Part shown: piece by piece, positions 15,900 to 23,960 of the stretch
How the letters are laid out: the number at the start of each line of letters is the position of its first letter
Numbering within the stretch: position 1 is the first letter of the stretch
Source: Rhodococcus rhodnii
Lineage (GTDB): Bacteria > Actinomycetota > Actinomycetes > Mycobacteriales > Pseudonocardiaceae
DNA length: 64,000 bases
Direction of reading: 5' to 3'
Assembly (NCBI GenBank): GCA_000720375.1
Contig: JOAA01000004.1
Location: 1-64,000 of the forward strand
The notes under the pieces: model-generated
Told to the model about the DNA's origin: nothing
What the model saw: the letters and a program-made list of their open reading frames with translations, nothing else
Databases searched by the model: none
Position numbers and translations under genes: made by a program

Positions 15900-17565
15900 A
15901 CTTGGCTTCGTTCTTGCGGATGCTTTCCGCGAGCTGCTCCCCCGCCGCGGCCCGGCGGAGCTTCCCGGACGGCGTCTTGGGCAGCGAGCCCGGCGGCAGC
16001 ACGAGCACCGCGACCGGCCGTGCCTCCACCGCGTCGAACACGCGGGCGGCGACTTCCTTACGCAGCCTGGCTTCCTCTTCCGAGTCACCGGCCAATTTGG
16101 ACTCGACGACGACCGCGAAGCGTTCACGCCTGCTGCCCGCGTCGAGCCGGACCGCGACCGCGTTGCCCGCGCGGACACCGTCGACGCCGGTCGCGGCGCG
16201 CTCGATGTCGGTCGGGTAGATGTTCCGGCCGCCGAGGATGATCACGTCCTTTTCCCGGCCGCACACCACGATCTCGCCGTCGATGGTGTACCCGATGTCC
16301 CCTGTGGACATCCAGCCTTCGTCGTCCTGAATGAACCTCGGGCCGTCCACGGTCAGGTAGCCGGGCGTTACCGACGAGCCGCGCAGCTGGATCTCGCCGA
16401 CCTCACGGTTGCCCCGGATCTCGCCGTCGGGCGTGATGATCCGTGCCTCGATGCCCGGCAAAGGCTTGCCCAGCACGGCAAACGACCGCACATCATCGGC
16501 AGGCTCGACCGGCACAGCGAGACGGTCGACCTCCAGCGCGTGCGGGTCGATGTAGTCCAAAGTCAAACCGGTGAACAGCGGCGCGAACGACACCGCCAGT
16601 GTGCACTCCGCCATTCCGTACGCCGGAAACACGCACTCCGCGGGCATGTTGAACCGCGCGCCCGCGTCGGTGAATCCCTTGACAGCGCTCGCATCGATCG
16701 GTTCGGCGCCGTTGAGGGCCAACCGCAACGTCGAAAGGTCGTAGTCACCGTCGTTCGCGTTGCCCATCCGGCGGCCGACCATGGCGTACGCGAAGTTCGG
16801 CGCGGCCGTGATGGTCGCGCGGTAGCGGCTGATCAGGTCCATCCACAGCAAAGGCGCGCGCAGGAAGTCAGCGGGCGTGACCTTCACCAGGTCGATGCCC
16901 AATGTCATCGGCGTGGTCAGGAAGCCGACCATGCCCATGTCGTGAAACAGCGGTAGCCACGACACCATCGTGTCGTTTTCCCAGTCCAGCGCGGCTTTCT
17001 CGGCCATCGCCTCGATGTTGGAGAACAGGTTGCCGTGCGTGATCCGGACCGCTTTCGGGTCCGCCGTCGAGCCGCTTGTCAGCTGCAGCAACGCATGTAC
17101 GTCCTCGCCGACCTGAACGGGTTCGGCGATCGGCGAGCCGTCGGTGAGGTCGGTCAGCAACCGGTACGGGATGCTGTGCTGCGTCAGCACCGGCGCGAGC
17201 TGGTCGAACGGCGAGCCGAGCAGCACCAGCTTGGAATCGATCATGTCGAGGACCCGCAGCGTGTCCTCCGCCCAGACGGCGAGATCCGTGCGCGGCGTTG
17301 GCTGGTGCAGCATCGTCACGCTGCCACCGGACAGCCAGACCGCCTGGATCGCGGGCGCGATCAGCACGGGATCAGCGGCGAGCACAGCGACCGCGCTGTG
17401 CGGTACCAGGCCGCCTTCCACCAGCGCGCCCGCCATCACACGAGCTTCCTGGTGTACCTGCGCCCACGTCCGGCGAACGGGATCGCCGGGTTCACCGGTG
17501 ACGATCCCCTTGACCTGGCCGCGGGTGGCGGCGTTGCCCAGCAGGGCGTCCACGAACCGACTCAT
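15898..17565 (-). CDS. fatty-acyl-AMP ligase-like AMP-binding enzyme
   Basis: A 555-residue ANL enzyme. The P-loop is LLQLTSGSTADPKAVRITHGN, followed by the FAAL-typical WLPLFHDMGMVGFL. Later motifs are AYGMAECTLAV, GWMSTGDIGYTIDGEIVVCGREKDVIILGGRNIYPTDIE and the catalytic Lys in LPKTPSGKLRR. Its sequence style is closest to fatty-acyl-AMP ligases, which pass acyl-adenylates to carrier proteins in lipid or polyketide synthesis. No carrier or polyketide gene is nearby, so an acyl-CoA ligase role cannot be excluded. Start at ATG 17565 (MSRFVDALL); an ATG three codons upstream is possible. Confidence 0.9.
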   Translation of the reverse strand: MSRFVDALLGNAATRGQVKGIVTGEPGDPVRRTWAQVHQEARVMAGALVEGGLVPHSAVAVLAADPVLIAPAIQAVWLSGGSVTMLHQPTPRTDLAVWAEDTLRVLDMIDSKLVLLGSPFDQLAPVLTQHSIPYRLLTDLTDGSPIAEPVQVGEDVHALLQLTSGSTADPKAVRITHGNLFSNIEAMAEKAALDWENDTMVSWLPLFHDMGMVGFLTTPMTLGIDLVKVTPADFLRAPLLWMDLISRYRATITAAPNFAYAMVGRRMGNANDGDYDLSTLRLALNGAEPIDASAVKGFTDAGARFNMPAECVFPAYGMAECTLAVSFAPLFTGLTLDYIDPHALEVDRLAVPVEPADDVRSFAVLGKPLPGIEARIITPDGEIRGNREVGEIQLRGSSVTPGYLTVDGPRFIQDDEGWMSTGDIGYTIDGEIVVCGREKDVIILGGRNIYPTDIERAATGVDGVRAGNAVAVRLDAGSRRERFAVVVESKLAGDSEEEARLRKEVAARVFDAVEARPVAVLVLPPGSLPKTPSGKLRRAAAGEQLAESIRKNEAK

Positions 17566-17613
17566 AGCGCCCAATCTAATTGGTCCTGGCTGGTTACCAT
17601 CGACAACAACCCG

Positions 17614-19383
17614 CTACTCGGCGCTATCCGCGATCTCCAACCAGCGCTCCTCAACCTCGTCCTTCTCCTTGACCAGGTCCCTGAGCTGGGCATCGAGCTC
17701 AAGCAGCCGGTCCGGATCGGTGGCCGCCTCGGCGAGCGCGGCGTGCAATTCGGCTTCCTTCTTGGTCAGCTTGTCCAAAGTGCGCTCGAGCCGCGCGAGT
17801 TCCTTGCCCGCCGCACGCTGATCGGCCGCGTTGGACTTCGGCTTGGCGGCCTTCGGCGCGGGTGCGACGGCGACCGGGCCGGCCATCGTGGACCGGCGTG
17901 ACAAGTACTCGTCGATCCCGCCGGGCAGGTGTTTCGCGCGACCGTCACCGAACAGCGCGTATACCTCGTCGCAGACACGTTCGACCAGGTAACGGTCGTG
18001 CGAGACGACCACGAGCGTGCCCGGCCACGAGTCGAGCAGGTCTTCCAACTGCTGCAACGTATCGATGTCCAGGTCGTTCGTCGGCTCGTCGAGCAGCAGG
18101 ACGTTCGGCTCGGCCATGAGCAGCCGCGACAGCTGCAACCGGCGGCGTTCACCACCGGAGAGGTCCGAGACCGGCGTCCACTGCCGGTTGGCCGGGAAGC
18201 CGAACTTCTCGGCCAGCTGCGACGCGGACAGTTCCTGCTTGCCCAACGTGACCCGGCGCGCGACCTCCTCGACCGCCTCGAGAACCCGCAGTTCACCGGG
18301 CAGGTCGGCGAGTTCCTGGCTGAGGTAGCCGAGCCGGACGGTCTGCCCCTGGATCCGTTTGCCGGTCTCCGGCTCGGTTTCGCCCGCGAGCAGGCGCAGC
18401 AACGTCGTCTTGCCCGACCCGTTCACACCGACAAGACCGATCCGGTCACCCGGACCGATCCGCCAGGTGACGTGATCCAGCAGCTGACGGCCCGGCACGC
18501 TGAGGCTGGCGTCCTCAAGCTCGATCACGGTCTTGCCCAGCCTGCGCTTGGCGAACGCCATCAGCTCAACGGAATCACGCGGCGGTGGCACGTTCGCAAT
18601 CAGCGCCTCGGCCGCCTCGATGCGGTAGCGCGGCTTCGACGTCCGTGCGGGCGCACCTCGCCGCAGCCACGCGAGTTCCTTTGCCGCCAGGTTGCGCCGC
18701 TTCTCTTCCAGCGTCTCCGCCAACCGCGACCGCTCGGCGCGTGCGAACACCCAGTCCGCGTAACCGCCTTCGTATTGTTCGACGCGCCCGTTCTGCACCT
18801 CCCAGGTGCGCGAACAGACGGTGTCCAGGAACCACCGGTCGTGCGTCACGACGACAAGGGCGGTCCGCCTGGCCAGCAGATGATCCGCCAGCCACCGGAC
18901 GCCCTCGATGTCCAGGTGGTTCGTCGGCTCGTCGAGGATCACCAGGTCAAGGTCCTGGACAAGCGCGGCGGCCAACGCGACCCGCCGCCGTTCACCACCG
19001 GACATGCGGTCAAGCGGAGCGTCCAACCCCAGCGCCGAGATGCCGATGCCATCCAGCACCGCCCGCACGCGCGCGTCCGCGGCCCACTCGTGCTCGGCGT
19101 TGAACCCCAAGGGATCCAGCACGGCGTTGCGTACGGTCCCGCCCGGCGGCAGGTCCGTGCGCTGCGTCACCACCGCCATCCGCAGGTCCCGCGTTCTGCT
19201 GACGCGCCCGCTGTCGGCAGGCTCGATGCCCGCGAGCACCTCCAGCAGCGTCGTCTTGCCGCCGCCGTTCAACCCGACGACCCCGATCCGGTCGCCCTCA
19301 CCGACACCCAGCGAGACGGCGTCCAGCAACGGCCGGACCCCGTAGGACTTGCTCACCGACTCCAGGTTCACCAGATTCGCCAC
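17614..19383 (-). CDS. ABC-F family ATPase (no transmembrane domain), start rebuilt by prophage
   Basis: A 589-residue protein with two fused ABC ATPase domains and no membrane segment. Walker A sequences are GLNGGGKTTL and GVNGSGKTTL; signatures are MSGGERRRV and LSGGERRRLQL; Walker B regions are VILDEPTNHLD and LLLDEPTNDLD. A linker lies between and a C-terminal coiled coil at the end (LERTLDKLTKKEAELHAAL). ABC-F proteins act on the ribosome, as translation factors or antibiotic-resistance factors. The first ten codons are within attL: the GTG start and codons 2-7 come from the phage side of the crossover, while the native start is stranded at 61406-61408. Confidence 0.95.
   Translation of the reverse strand: MANLVNLESVSKSYGVRPLLDAVSLGVGEGDRIGVVGLNGGGKTTLLEVLAGIEPADSGRVSRTRDLRMAVVTQRTDLPPGGTVRNAVLDPLGFNAEHEWAADARVRAVLDGIGISALGLDAPLDRMSGGERRRVALAAALVQDLDLVILDEPTNHLDIEGVRWLADHLLARRTALVVVTHDRWFLDTVCSRTWEVQNGRVEQYEGGYADWVFARAERSRLAETLEEKRRNLAAKELAWLRRGAPARTSKPRYRIEAAEALIANVPPPRDSVELMAFAKRRLGKTVIELEDASLSVPGRQLLDHVTWRIGPGDRIGLVGVNGSGKTTLLRLLAGETEPETGKRIQGQTVRLGYLSQELADLPGELRVLEAVEEVARRVTLGKQELSASQLAEKFGFPANRQWTPVSDLSGGERRRLQLSRLLMAEPNVLLLDEPTNDLDIDTLQQLEDLLDSWPGTLVVVSHDRYLVERVCDEVYALFGDGRAKHLPGGIDEYLSRRSTMAGPVAVAPAPKAAKPKSNAADQRAAGKELARLERTLDKLTKKEAELHAALAEAATDPDRLLELDAQLRDLVKEKDEVEERWLEIADSAE
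19355..19383. other. attL: prophage left junction inside the ABC-F 5' end
   Basis: This 29-bp stretch matches 61380-61408 at 24 positions. Longest identical blocks are GACTCCAG (19358-19365) and ACCAGATT (19370-19377). Chromosomal sequence lies to the left, phage sequence to the right. The mismatches fall at third codon positions of the ABC-F reading frame, apart from the GTG/ATG start. Confidence 0.82.
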
Positions 19384-19422
19384 TGACCTGCGCCTTCTTC
19401 ATGATCGTGGGACTCACGTGGG

Positions 19423-19770
19423 ATGCACACCCCCACGCTGGTTCCCCTCACTCCAGAGGACACCCTAGTGAGCGCAGAGAAAGCACCCACTCCAGACAAC
19501 GCAGGCCCGACCATCAGCCTGCAGAGAACAACCGCGATCGAGCCGCACCACGGCGGCACCGTCGTCTACCGCGTGACGCTCAACGGCCGGTGGATCGGCT
19601 GGGTTGGCGACGGCCGCCACTGGCGCGGCTGGCGCTACGGGCAACGCCTGTGGTGGGCATGCCACCGCGAGGACGGCGACACCGCCGCACGCTGGCGCAG
19701 CGAACTCGTCCACCCCACCCGGGCCTCCGCGGCAGCCGACCTGTACGAGCAGGTGGAGGGCCAGGAGTGA
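19423..19770 (+). CDS. phage left-end protein of unknown function
   Basis: A 115-residue protein with a disordered N-terminal third and a Trp-rich middle (GRWIGWVGDGRHWRGWRYG, then WWACHREDGD) that looks like a small beta-rich fold. No domain recognised. ATG at 19423; a GTG at 19468 is an alternative and would leave more room for the divergent ABC-F promoter. Its stop overlaps the next start (GTGA). Confidence 0.6.
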   Translation: MHTPTLVPLTPEDTLVSAEKAPTPDNAGPTISLQRTTAIEPHHGGTVVYRVTLNGRWIGWVGDGRHWRGWRYGQRLWWACHREDGDTAARWRSELVHPTRASAAADLYEQVEGQE

Positions 19771-20498
19771 CAGCCACTCTCCCCGCGCCGTCGTTCGACA
19801 CGGTGGTGACCGCCGTACGGGAGGCGTGCGATGCGGCCGACGCCGAGGGACACCCGCGCCCCGGTCGGGCGAAGCTGGCGAAAGCGATCGGCGCCAGCGA
19901 GTATCAGGTCCGCCAGGCGCTAACGAGGCTGGACGCCATCGGCGCCAGCGAGCCCGACCAGCTTCCGCCAACAGACCTTTTGCAGGATCCCGCAACTGGT
20001 CCCACCAGCCATCTCCTGGGATCGCAGGAAGTGGTTGGAGACGACCAGGCGCCAGCGGGCGCCGAGCCCGCGCCCAACGCGTCGGCGGGTGGCCGGCTGG
20101 TGGCGTGGCTCGGGTTCGTGTTCGGCTCGGTCATGTCGATCGCGGCGAACGTGCTCCACACCTGGCTACCCGCCGCCACCCAACCACCAGGCTGGTCACC
20201 CGGGATCGCCCCACAGATCGGCGCCGCAGTATGGCCGGTCGGGCTGCTGCTGTCGGTCGAGGTCCTGTCCCGCGTCACCTGGCGACCAGGCTGGTTGTGG
20301 GGCCTGGCGAGGTACGGCGGCGCCGGCGCGGTCGCCCTCGGGTCCGCGGTCATCTCCTACGGCCACGTCCGGGAGGTCCTGCTGGCGTGGGGGTACGGCC
20401 ACCCTGGCGCCGAGGTCGGGCCCCTGGTCCTCGACGGGCTGATGGTGGTGTCCGGGTTCGCCTTGCTGGCGATGGCTGGCGGACACCGCCGAGGATGA
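19767..20498 (+). CDS. DUF2637-type membrane protein with N-terminal HTH-like segment
   Basis: A 243-residue protein, GTG start overlapping the previous stop by 4 bp. Residues ~10-50 hold a helix-turn-helix-like region (AKLAKAIGASEYQVRQALTRL). After a linker, four hydrophobic segments follow: VAWLGFVFGSVMSIAANVL, QIGAAVWPVGLLLSVEVLS, RYGGAGAVALGSAVISYG and VLDGLMVVSGFALLAMAG. DUF2637 proteins are typical of actinobacterial plasmids and integrative elements, related to Spd spread proteins. Finding one beside a phage attachment site suggests mosaic origin. Function unknown. Confidence 0.72.
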   Translation: MTATLPAPSFDTVVTAVREACDAADAEGHPRPGRAKLAKAIGASEYQVRQALTRLDAIGASEPDQLPPTDLLQDPATGPTSHLLGSQEVVGDDQAPAGAEPAPNASAGGRLVAWLGFVFGSVMSIAANVLHTWLPAATQPPGWSPGIAPQIGAAVWPVGLLLSVEVLSRVTWRPGWLWGLARYGGAGAVALGSAVISYGHVREVLLAWGYGHPGAEVGPLVLDGLMVVSGFALLAMAGGHRRG

Positions 20499-20512
20499 GG
20501 TACACAGACGAA

Positions 20513-20543
20513 GGCCCCCGGTTCATCCTTCGAACCGGGGGCC
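20513..20543. terminator. hairpin terminator between convergent genes
   Basis: Stem GGCCCCCGGTTC (20513-20524) pairs with GAACCGGGGGCC (20532-20543) around a 7-base loop; TCGTTTCTG follows. It separates the DUF2637 gene from the DUF397 gene and should work in both directions. Confidence 0.85.
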
Positions 20544-20556
20544 TCGTTTCTGTCGG

Positions 20557-20733
20557 TCAGCGCTGGTCGCGCAAGCTGGCGATGAACACCGTCATCGCCT
20601 TCTCGCTAAACGACAACCGAGCGGACGGGTTCTTGCTGTCACGTACAGCGGCCAAGTCGCCGCGCACCTCGACGCAGTCACCGTTCTGCCCCCCGCTGAA
20701 CGACGCCTTCTTCCACACCTCCGGCTGGCCCAT
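20557..20733 (-). CDS. DUF397 small protein (partner of the adjacent HTH regulator)
   Basis: A 58-residue protein with the DUF397 pattern: WKKASFSGGQNGDCVEV, RDSKNPSARLSFS and a C-terminal FIASLRD. It follows the Scr1-type regulator by 16 bp on the same strand. In Streptomyces and relatives such pairs occur in WhiJ/AbaA-like clusters and have been described as toxin-antitoxin-like modules. Family and pairing are clear; the activity is inference. Confidence 0.85.
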   Translation of the reverse strand: MGQPEVWKKASFSGGQNGDCVEVRGDLAAVRDSKNPSARLSFSEKAMTVFIASLRDQR

Positions 20734-20749
20734 TGTGGCACCGCCTCTC

Positions 20750-21622
20750 TTACTCGCCAGGGTTCTGCAACTCCGCTACCAGCCTAGTGAGCAGCGACGA
20801 CGAGTCCTCCGGTGAGAGCGCAAGCTCTCGCAACCGGACCCACATCCACGCGAAGTGCGCCTTGTCGTCCGGGCCGTCCGGGTACACGGCGCCGTTGTAG
20901 ACCTCAAGGTAGATGGTTGGATCGCCGAGTTCTCCCGAGAAATGCAATTCGTTGAACGGCGAGATCATCGCCGGGTGTTCGCCAACGCCGAACGGCAGGA
21001 TCTGAATGGTGATGTTCGGGCGTTTCCCTAATTCCACCAAGTGCAGCAGTTGATCAGCCATCACACGACGGCCACCGACCGGCCGACGCACAACGGACTC
21101 GTCGATCACGGCGAGCACCTGCGGCGGCGCGTCGCTGTTCAGCCGTTCCTGGCGCCGACGACGGAGGCCCAGCGAACTGTCTAGCGATTCCTCGTCGACA
21201 TCCGGCCGAGCGGCCCTCATCACGGCTCTGGTGTAGTCCTCGGTCTGCAACAAACCTGGCACGACCGACGGCTGATAGGTCCGGATTTCCGAAGCGTCGG
21301 CCTCTTCGCCGACATATCTTGAGAACCAGTTCGGCACCGTCGGGGCATATTCCACTATCCATCCAGGTTCTTCGGATTCCTCGGCGAGCCGCACAAGGTG
21401 ATCGAGGTCGGGTTGACCGACGCCGTAGGCCTGGCACAGCAACCGCACACTCCGCGGCAGGATCACCTGCTTGCCGGTCTCGATCCGGCTGATCGTGGCA
21501 GCGCTGAGGCTCGAACGCTCCGCGGCCTGCTCGAGCGTGTACCCGGATTCCTTCCGGAGGTCGCGAAGTCGACGCGCCAGCTGGCGACGGCGAGTCTTCG
21601 GAACAGCGGTCTCATCGGCCAT
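20750..21622 (-). CDS. Scr1-type XRE regulator (HTH plus DUF5753)
   Basis: A 290-residue protein. The N-terminal XRE HTH (residues ~10-65) reads LARRLRDLRKESGYTLEQAAERSSLSAATISRIETGK. The rest is a DUF5753 domain with its typical blocks YQPSVVPGLLQTEDYTRAVM, RRRRQERL and VIDESVVRRPVGG. Such proteins regulate their own promoter and act with DUF397 partners. It is divergent from the small-gene operon starting at 21838; the 215-bp spacer holds a candidate operator. Confidence 0.92.
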   Translation of the reverse strand: MADETAVPKTRRRQLARRLRDLRKESGYTLEQAAERSSLSAATISRIETGKQVILPRSVRLLCQAYGVGQPDLDHLVRLAEESEEPGWIVEYAPTVPNWFSRYVGEEADASEIRTYQPSVVPGLLQTEDYTRAVMRAARPDVDEESLDSSLGLRRRRQERLNSDAPPQVLAVIDESVVRRPVGGRRVMADQLLHLVELGKRPNITIQILPFGVGEHPAMISPFNELHFSGELGDPTIYLEVYNGAVYPDGPDDKAHFAWMWVRLRELALSPEDSSSLLTRLVAELQNPGE

Positions 21623-21717
21623 TCAGACTCCTATCGGGGTCGGGGTCGGGCCCAGTGTGCACGGCAGACACACAGCGTGGAGGATGCATCCCCCGATCGG
21701 CTTATGCCTCATGAAAG

Positions 21718-21744
21718 TTTGCGTGGTGTAAATTTGCACGCACT
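21718..21744. promoter_or_regulatory. candidate operator/promoter between the Scr1 regulator and the small-gene operon
   Basis: Inverted repeat TGCGTG (21720-21725) and CACGCA (21737-21742) flanks an AT-rich TGTAAATTT that stands out from the GC-rich surroundings. It lies in the divergent spacer and is a plausible site for the Scr1-type protein. No footprint-level evidence; weak consensus. Confidence 0.4.
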
Positions 21745-21837
21745 GGCGGCCCAGCCGCTGGGGCCCGCACCGCCGCGTGATCCTCGCCAGGGTTCTCGGC
21801 GGTGACGGGTCAAGAACGCCTTTCGGGGAGGCACGGG

Positions 21838-22068
21838 ATGGCTGAATGGGCCTCCAAAGAACGCATCTACTTCGGCGACCACGTTGGCAACGCCGTCGAA
21901 GCCTGGGCAGGCATCGTCACCGTCGGGAAGAGAACCACCCTCGGCATTCAGTTCAGGCCCAACCCGAACGACTGGCCGGACCTGACCTTGGACGACGCCA
22001 GCATCACCACGTTCCGAGGTGTCCTCGCACGGTTCCAAGCGGAACTCCTCCAGCAAGGCGGGCGCTGA
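21838..22068 (+). CDS. small protein of unknown function, first of the cargo operon
   Basis: A 76-residue protein (MAEWASKERIYFGDHVGN start) with no membrane segment or Cys. ATG at 21838 follows TTTCGGGGAGGCACGG, a good ribosome site. Short beta-rich first half, helical C-terminus (FRGVLARFQAELLQ). Small proteins of this kind often sit next to Scr1/DUF397 pairs in actinomycetes. The stop overlaps the next start by one base. Confidence 0.68.
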   Translation: MAEWASKERIYFGDHVGNAVEAWAGIVTVGKRTTLGIQFRPNPNDWPDLTLDDASITTFRGVLARFQAELLQQGGR

Positions 22069-22268
22069 TGTCGAACACCTACGTCGGCACATGGCCTGTC
22101 AACGATCCCGAGACGGGCGCGGAACTCTTCAAGGTTGAGTCGCGCGCAGACGGCCAGGTGTCGATCACCTCGACTGAGAGCCCGATGGTCGTGTCGCCTA
22201 ACGACGCTGACATGTTCCGCATCTTCCTCGGTCTCGCCATAGGCATCGCACGGCAGGCCAAGCCATGA
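22068..22268 (+). CDS. small protein of unknown function
   Basis: A 66-residue protein starting at TGATG, coupled to the previous gene. Sequence suggests a beta-hairpin N-terminus (ELFKVESRADGQVSITS) and a short helix (MFRIFLGLAIGIARQ). No family recognised. The stop overlaps the next start (ATGA). Confidence 0.65.
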   Translation: MSNTYVGTWPVNDPETGAELFKVESRADGQVSITSTESPMVVSPNDADMFRIFLGLAIGIARQAKP

Positions 22269-22837
22269 GCGACGAGTTCTTCTGGGGATGGATGACCTGC
22301 GTCGGCGTGCTGTTCGTGATCGAACTCGTCGCAATCGCCTACCGCCGCACAGCCCGGTATCGAGAGCATCACCGCGTCCCGCACCGCAAGCTCCGGGCTA
22401 CGGCTCGGAGGCAGCCCGCGACCGGAGTCCACGCACCATCCCACGTGCCGGTCGCGGGCCCTGAAATTGCTTTGGGCTCCGCTGTCCCGATCAGCGTCGA
22501 GCCACCCGCGCCCGAACTCCCGCCGGGCGCGGGCCATGACGGGGACCCCGGTGGATCCGCGCCGTGTGAGTCCCTGCCCGCGCCTGGGCCTTCCACAGTG
22601 CGTCACCCAGGCGCGGGCCTCGTTCCCCTGCCCGCCGTCGCGCCGAGCGCTCAACTCGATCCTGCGCTCACGACCGACGGCGGGCAGGGCCACAAACCCC
22701 AGGCTGCCACTCCCCTCGCAGATTCCTCGCGCGGCAGCCTGGGCCACAAGCACCGGCCGGTGTCGTTGCCCCCGACCTCGGCACCGACCGGTCCCACGAC
22801 AAGCCAAGCAACGGCGGAACGCCGGAGTGCAGCATGA
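22265..22837 (+). CDS. single-pass membrane protein with long disordered tail
   Basis: A 190-residue protein. Residues ~7-25 (FWGWMTCVGVLFVIELVAIAY) form one membrane segment, followed by Arg/His-rich juxtamembrane sequence, then ~130 residues of Pro/Ala/Gly/Thr-rich, low-complexity sequence predicted to be disordered. Positive-inside rule puts the tail in the cytoplasm. Coupled to both neighbours by ATGA overlaps. No function assigned. Confidence 0.62.
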   Translation: MSDEFFWGWMTCVGVLFVIELVAIAYRRTARYREHHRVPHRKLRATARRQPATGVHAPSHVPVAGPEIALGSAVPISVEPPAPELPPGAGHDGDPGGSAPCESLPAPGPSTVRHPGAGLVPLPAVAPSAQLDPALTTDGGQGHKPQAATPLADSSRGSLGHKHRPVSLPPTSAPTGPTTSQATAERRSAA

Positions 22838-23064
22838 GCACCAACTGGACCTGGTGGCTCGCACCCACCCCACCGCAGGGCAAGAAAGTCCACGCGTTCA
22901 ATCTCGAAGCCGAGACTCCGTACCTCGAAGCCGCCTGCAAGCACACCGTGCAACGCGACCAAATCGAGGAGAACCCGGGCCAGAAGTTGTGGTGCCTCCC
23001 GTGTCTGATCGCGGTCGGCGAGCAGATCCCGATCGCCGTCGACAACCGGAGGCGAGGCGGATGA
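22834..23064 (+). CDS. small Cys-containing protein, possible zinc ribbon
   Basis: A 76-residue protein, Trp-rich at the N-terminus (MSTNWTWWLAPTPP). Cys-34 and His-36 in ACKHT, then Cys-53 and Cys-56 in WCLPCL could make one zinc site. Overlaps its neighbours by 4 bases at each end. No family recognised. Confidence 0.65.
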   Translation: MSTNWTWWLAPTPPQGKKVHAFNLEAETPYLEAACKHTVQRDQIEENPGQKLWCLPCLIAVGEQIPIAVDNRRRGG

Positions 23065-23273
23065 CACCGCCCGCCAAACCGCTCAAACGGACCGTGCCCT
23101 GCTGGGACGCGCTCGGCAACGCCCGCGAGATCGACGTGCAGCTGCACGGCCGAGTCATCCTGCTCAAACCGCCCCCAGGAGCTCCCGTCGAGCTGTCCGA
23201 CGACGCCGCGATCCTCCTGGCCTCGACCGTCCTCACCATGATCCTTAAGGCACGCGACACCACGGCGAAGTGA
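23061..23273 (+). CDS. small protein of unknown function
   Basis: A 70-residue protein beginning MTPPAKPLKRTVPCWD, coupled by ATGA to the previous gene. The second half is a helix of the type AAILLASTVLTMILKA, which is moderately hydrophobic but short for a membrane span. No family recognised. Confidence 0.62.
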   Translation: MTPPAKPLKRTVPCWDALGNAREIDVQLHGRVILLKPPPGAPVELSDDAAILLASTVLTMILKARDTTAK

Positions 23274-23280
23274 GACCGGA

Positions 23281-23532
23281 GTGGACGTCGGAGATCTCAA
23301 GCAAGCCTTACTCGGGATTCCTGAAGCCCTCTCGGAACTCCCCACGCAAACCGTTTCCCGGGGCTACCACCAGGCCCTCGTGAGCTTCAACGCCCTCATG
23401 ACCGGCAGCAACAACCCGAACGTGCCTGCCGTGCAGCAACTGTTGACCAAACTGGCAGAGGAGACCTTCTACCTAGAAGGCAGAACCCAAGAGATACGCA
23501 CGGCAATCAACAACCTCACGGCGTCCATGTGA
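23281..23532 (+). CDS. small helical protein of unknown function
   Basis: An 83-residue, probably all-helical soluble protein (KQALLGIPEALSELPT, QQLLTKLAEETFYLEGR). GTG start 7 bp after the previous stop, preceded by GAGACCGGA. Same operon as the upstream small genes. No family recognised. Confidence 0.62.
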   Translation: MDVGDLKQALLGIPEALSELPTQTVSRGYHQALVSFNALMTGSNNPNVPAVQQLLTKLAEETFYLEGRTQEIRTAINNLTASM

Positions 23533-23600
23533 GAGCACGTAACACCCAATAGATCAAAAAGGACACATCGACCAGCACCTCCGCTCACCGGGAGTACGTC

Positions 23601-23942
23601 ATGCGTACCTACGTCGCGATCGTTGGAATCGTTCTTGGCATCATCGGATTCATCCTTCTGGCCACACCGGTCTCGGTGAACGTCGGCGCGAACTCGTACC
23701 CGTGTGGCACAGGCGCATACCGCGATCCCGGGAAGGTTGCGCACGTCGACCTGATGGCCGATCTCAACGCCGGGCCCTACGGGACACCAAGCATGTCGGG
23801 GGCTGACCGGTGTGACGACGCGATCGCTGGACGCCGCGGCTGGGCGTTCCCTCTGTTGATCGGTGGCGCGCTGGTCGCCATCGGTGCCGGCGTAGCCACC
23901 GCGCAAGCCCGCCGGAAAGCCAAAGACGTAACGCCTGCCTGA
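23601..23942 (+). CDS. two-pass membrane protein of unknown function
   Basis: A 113-residue protein with hydrophobic segments at ~4-24 (YVAIVGIVLGIIGFILLA) and ~83-101 (AFPLLIGGALVAIGAGVA). The ~55 residues between contain two Cys (PCGTGAY and DRCDDA), which could form a disulfide outside the cell. Last gene of the cargo operon; a hairpin terminator follows. This topology would fit a superinfection-exclusion protein, but that is speculation. Confidence 0.68.
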   Translation: MRTYVAIVGIVLGIIGFILLATPVSVNVGANSYPCGTGAYRDPGKVAHVDLMADLNAGPYGTPSMSGADRCDDAIAGRRGWAFPLLIGGALVAIGAGVATAQARRKAKDVTPA

Positions 23943-23960
23943 TCCGAGGCATACGAAAAC

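Noticed and set aside
17035..19386. Large plus-strand frames antisense to the acyl-AMP ligase and ABC-F genes (up to 485 codons)
   Set aside because: Arg/His/Gln-rich shadow sequence opposite clearly conserved enzymes.
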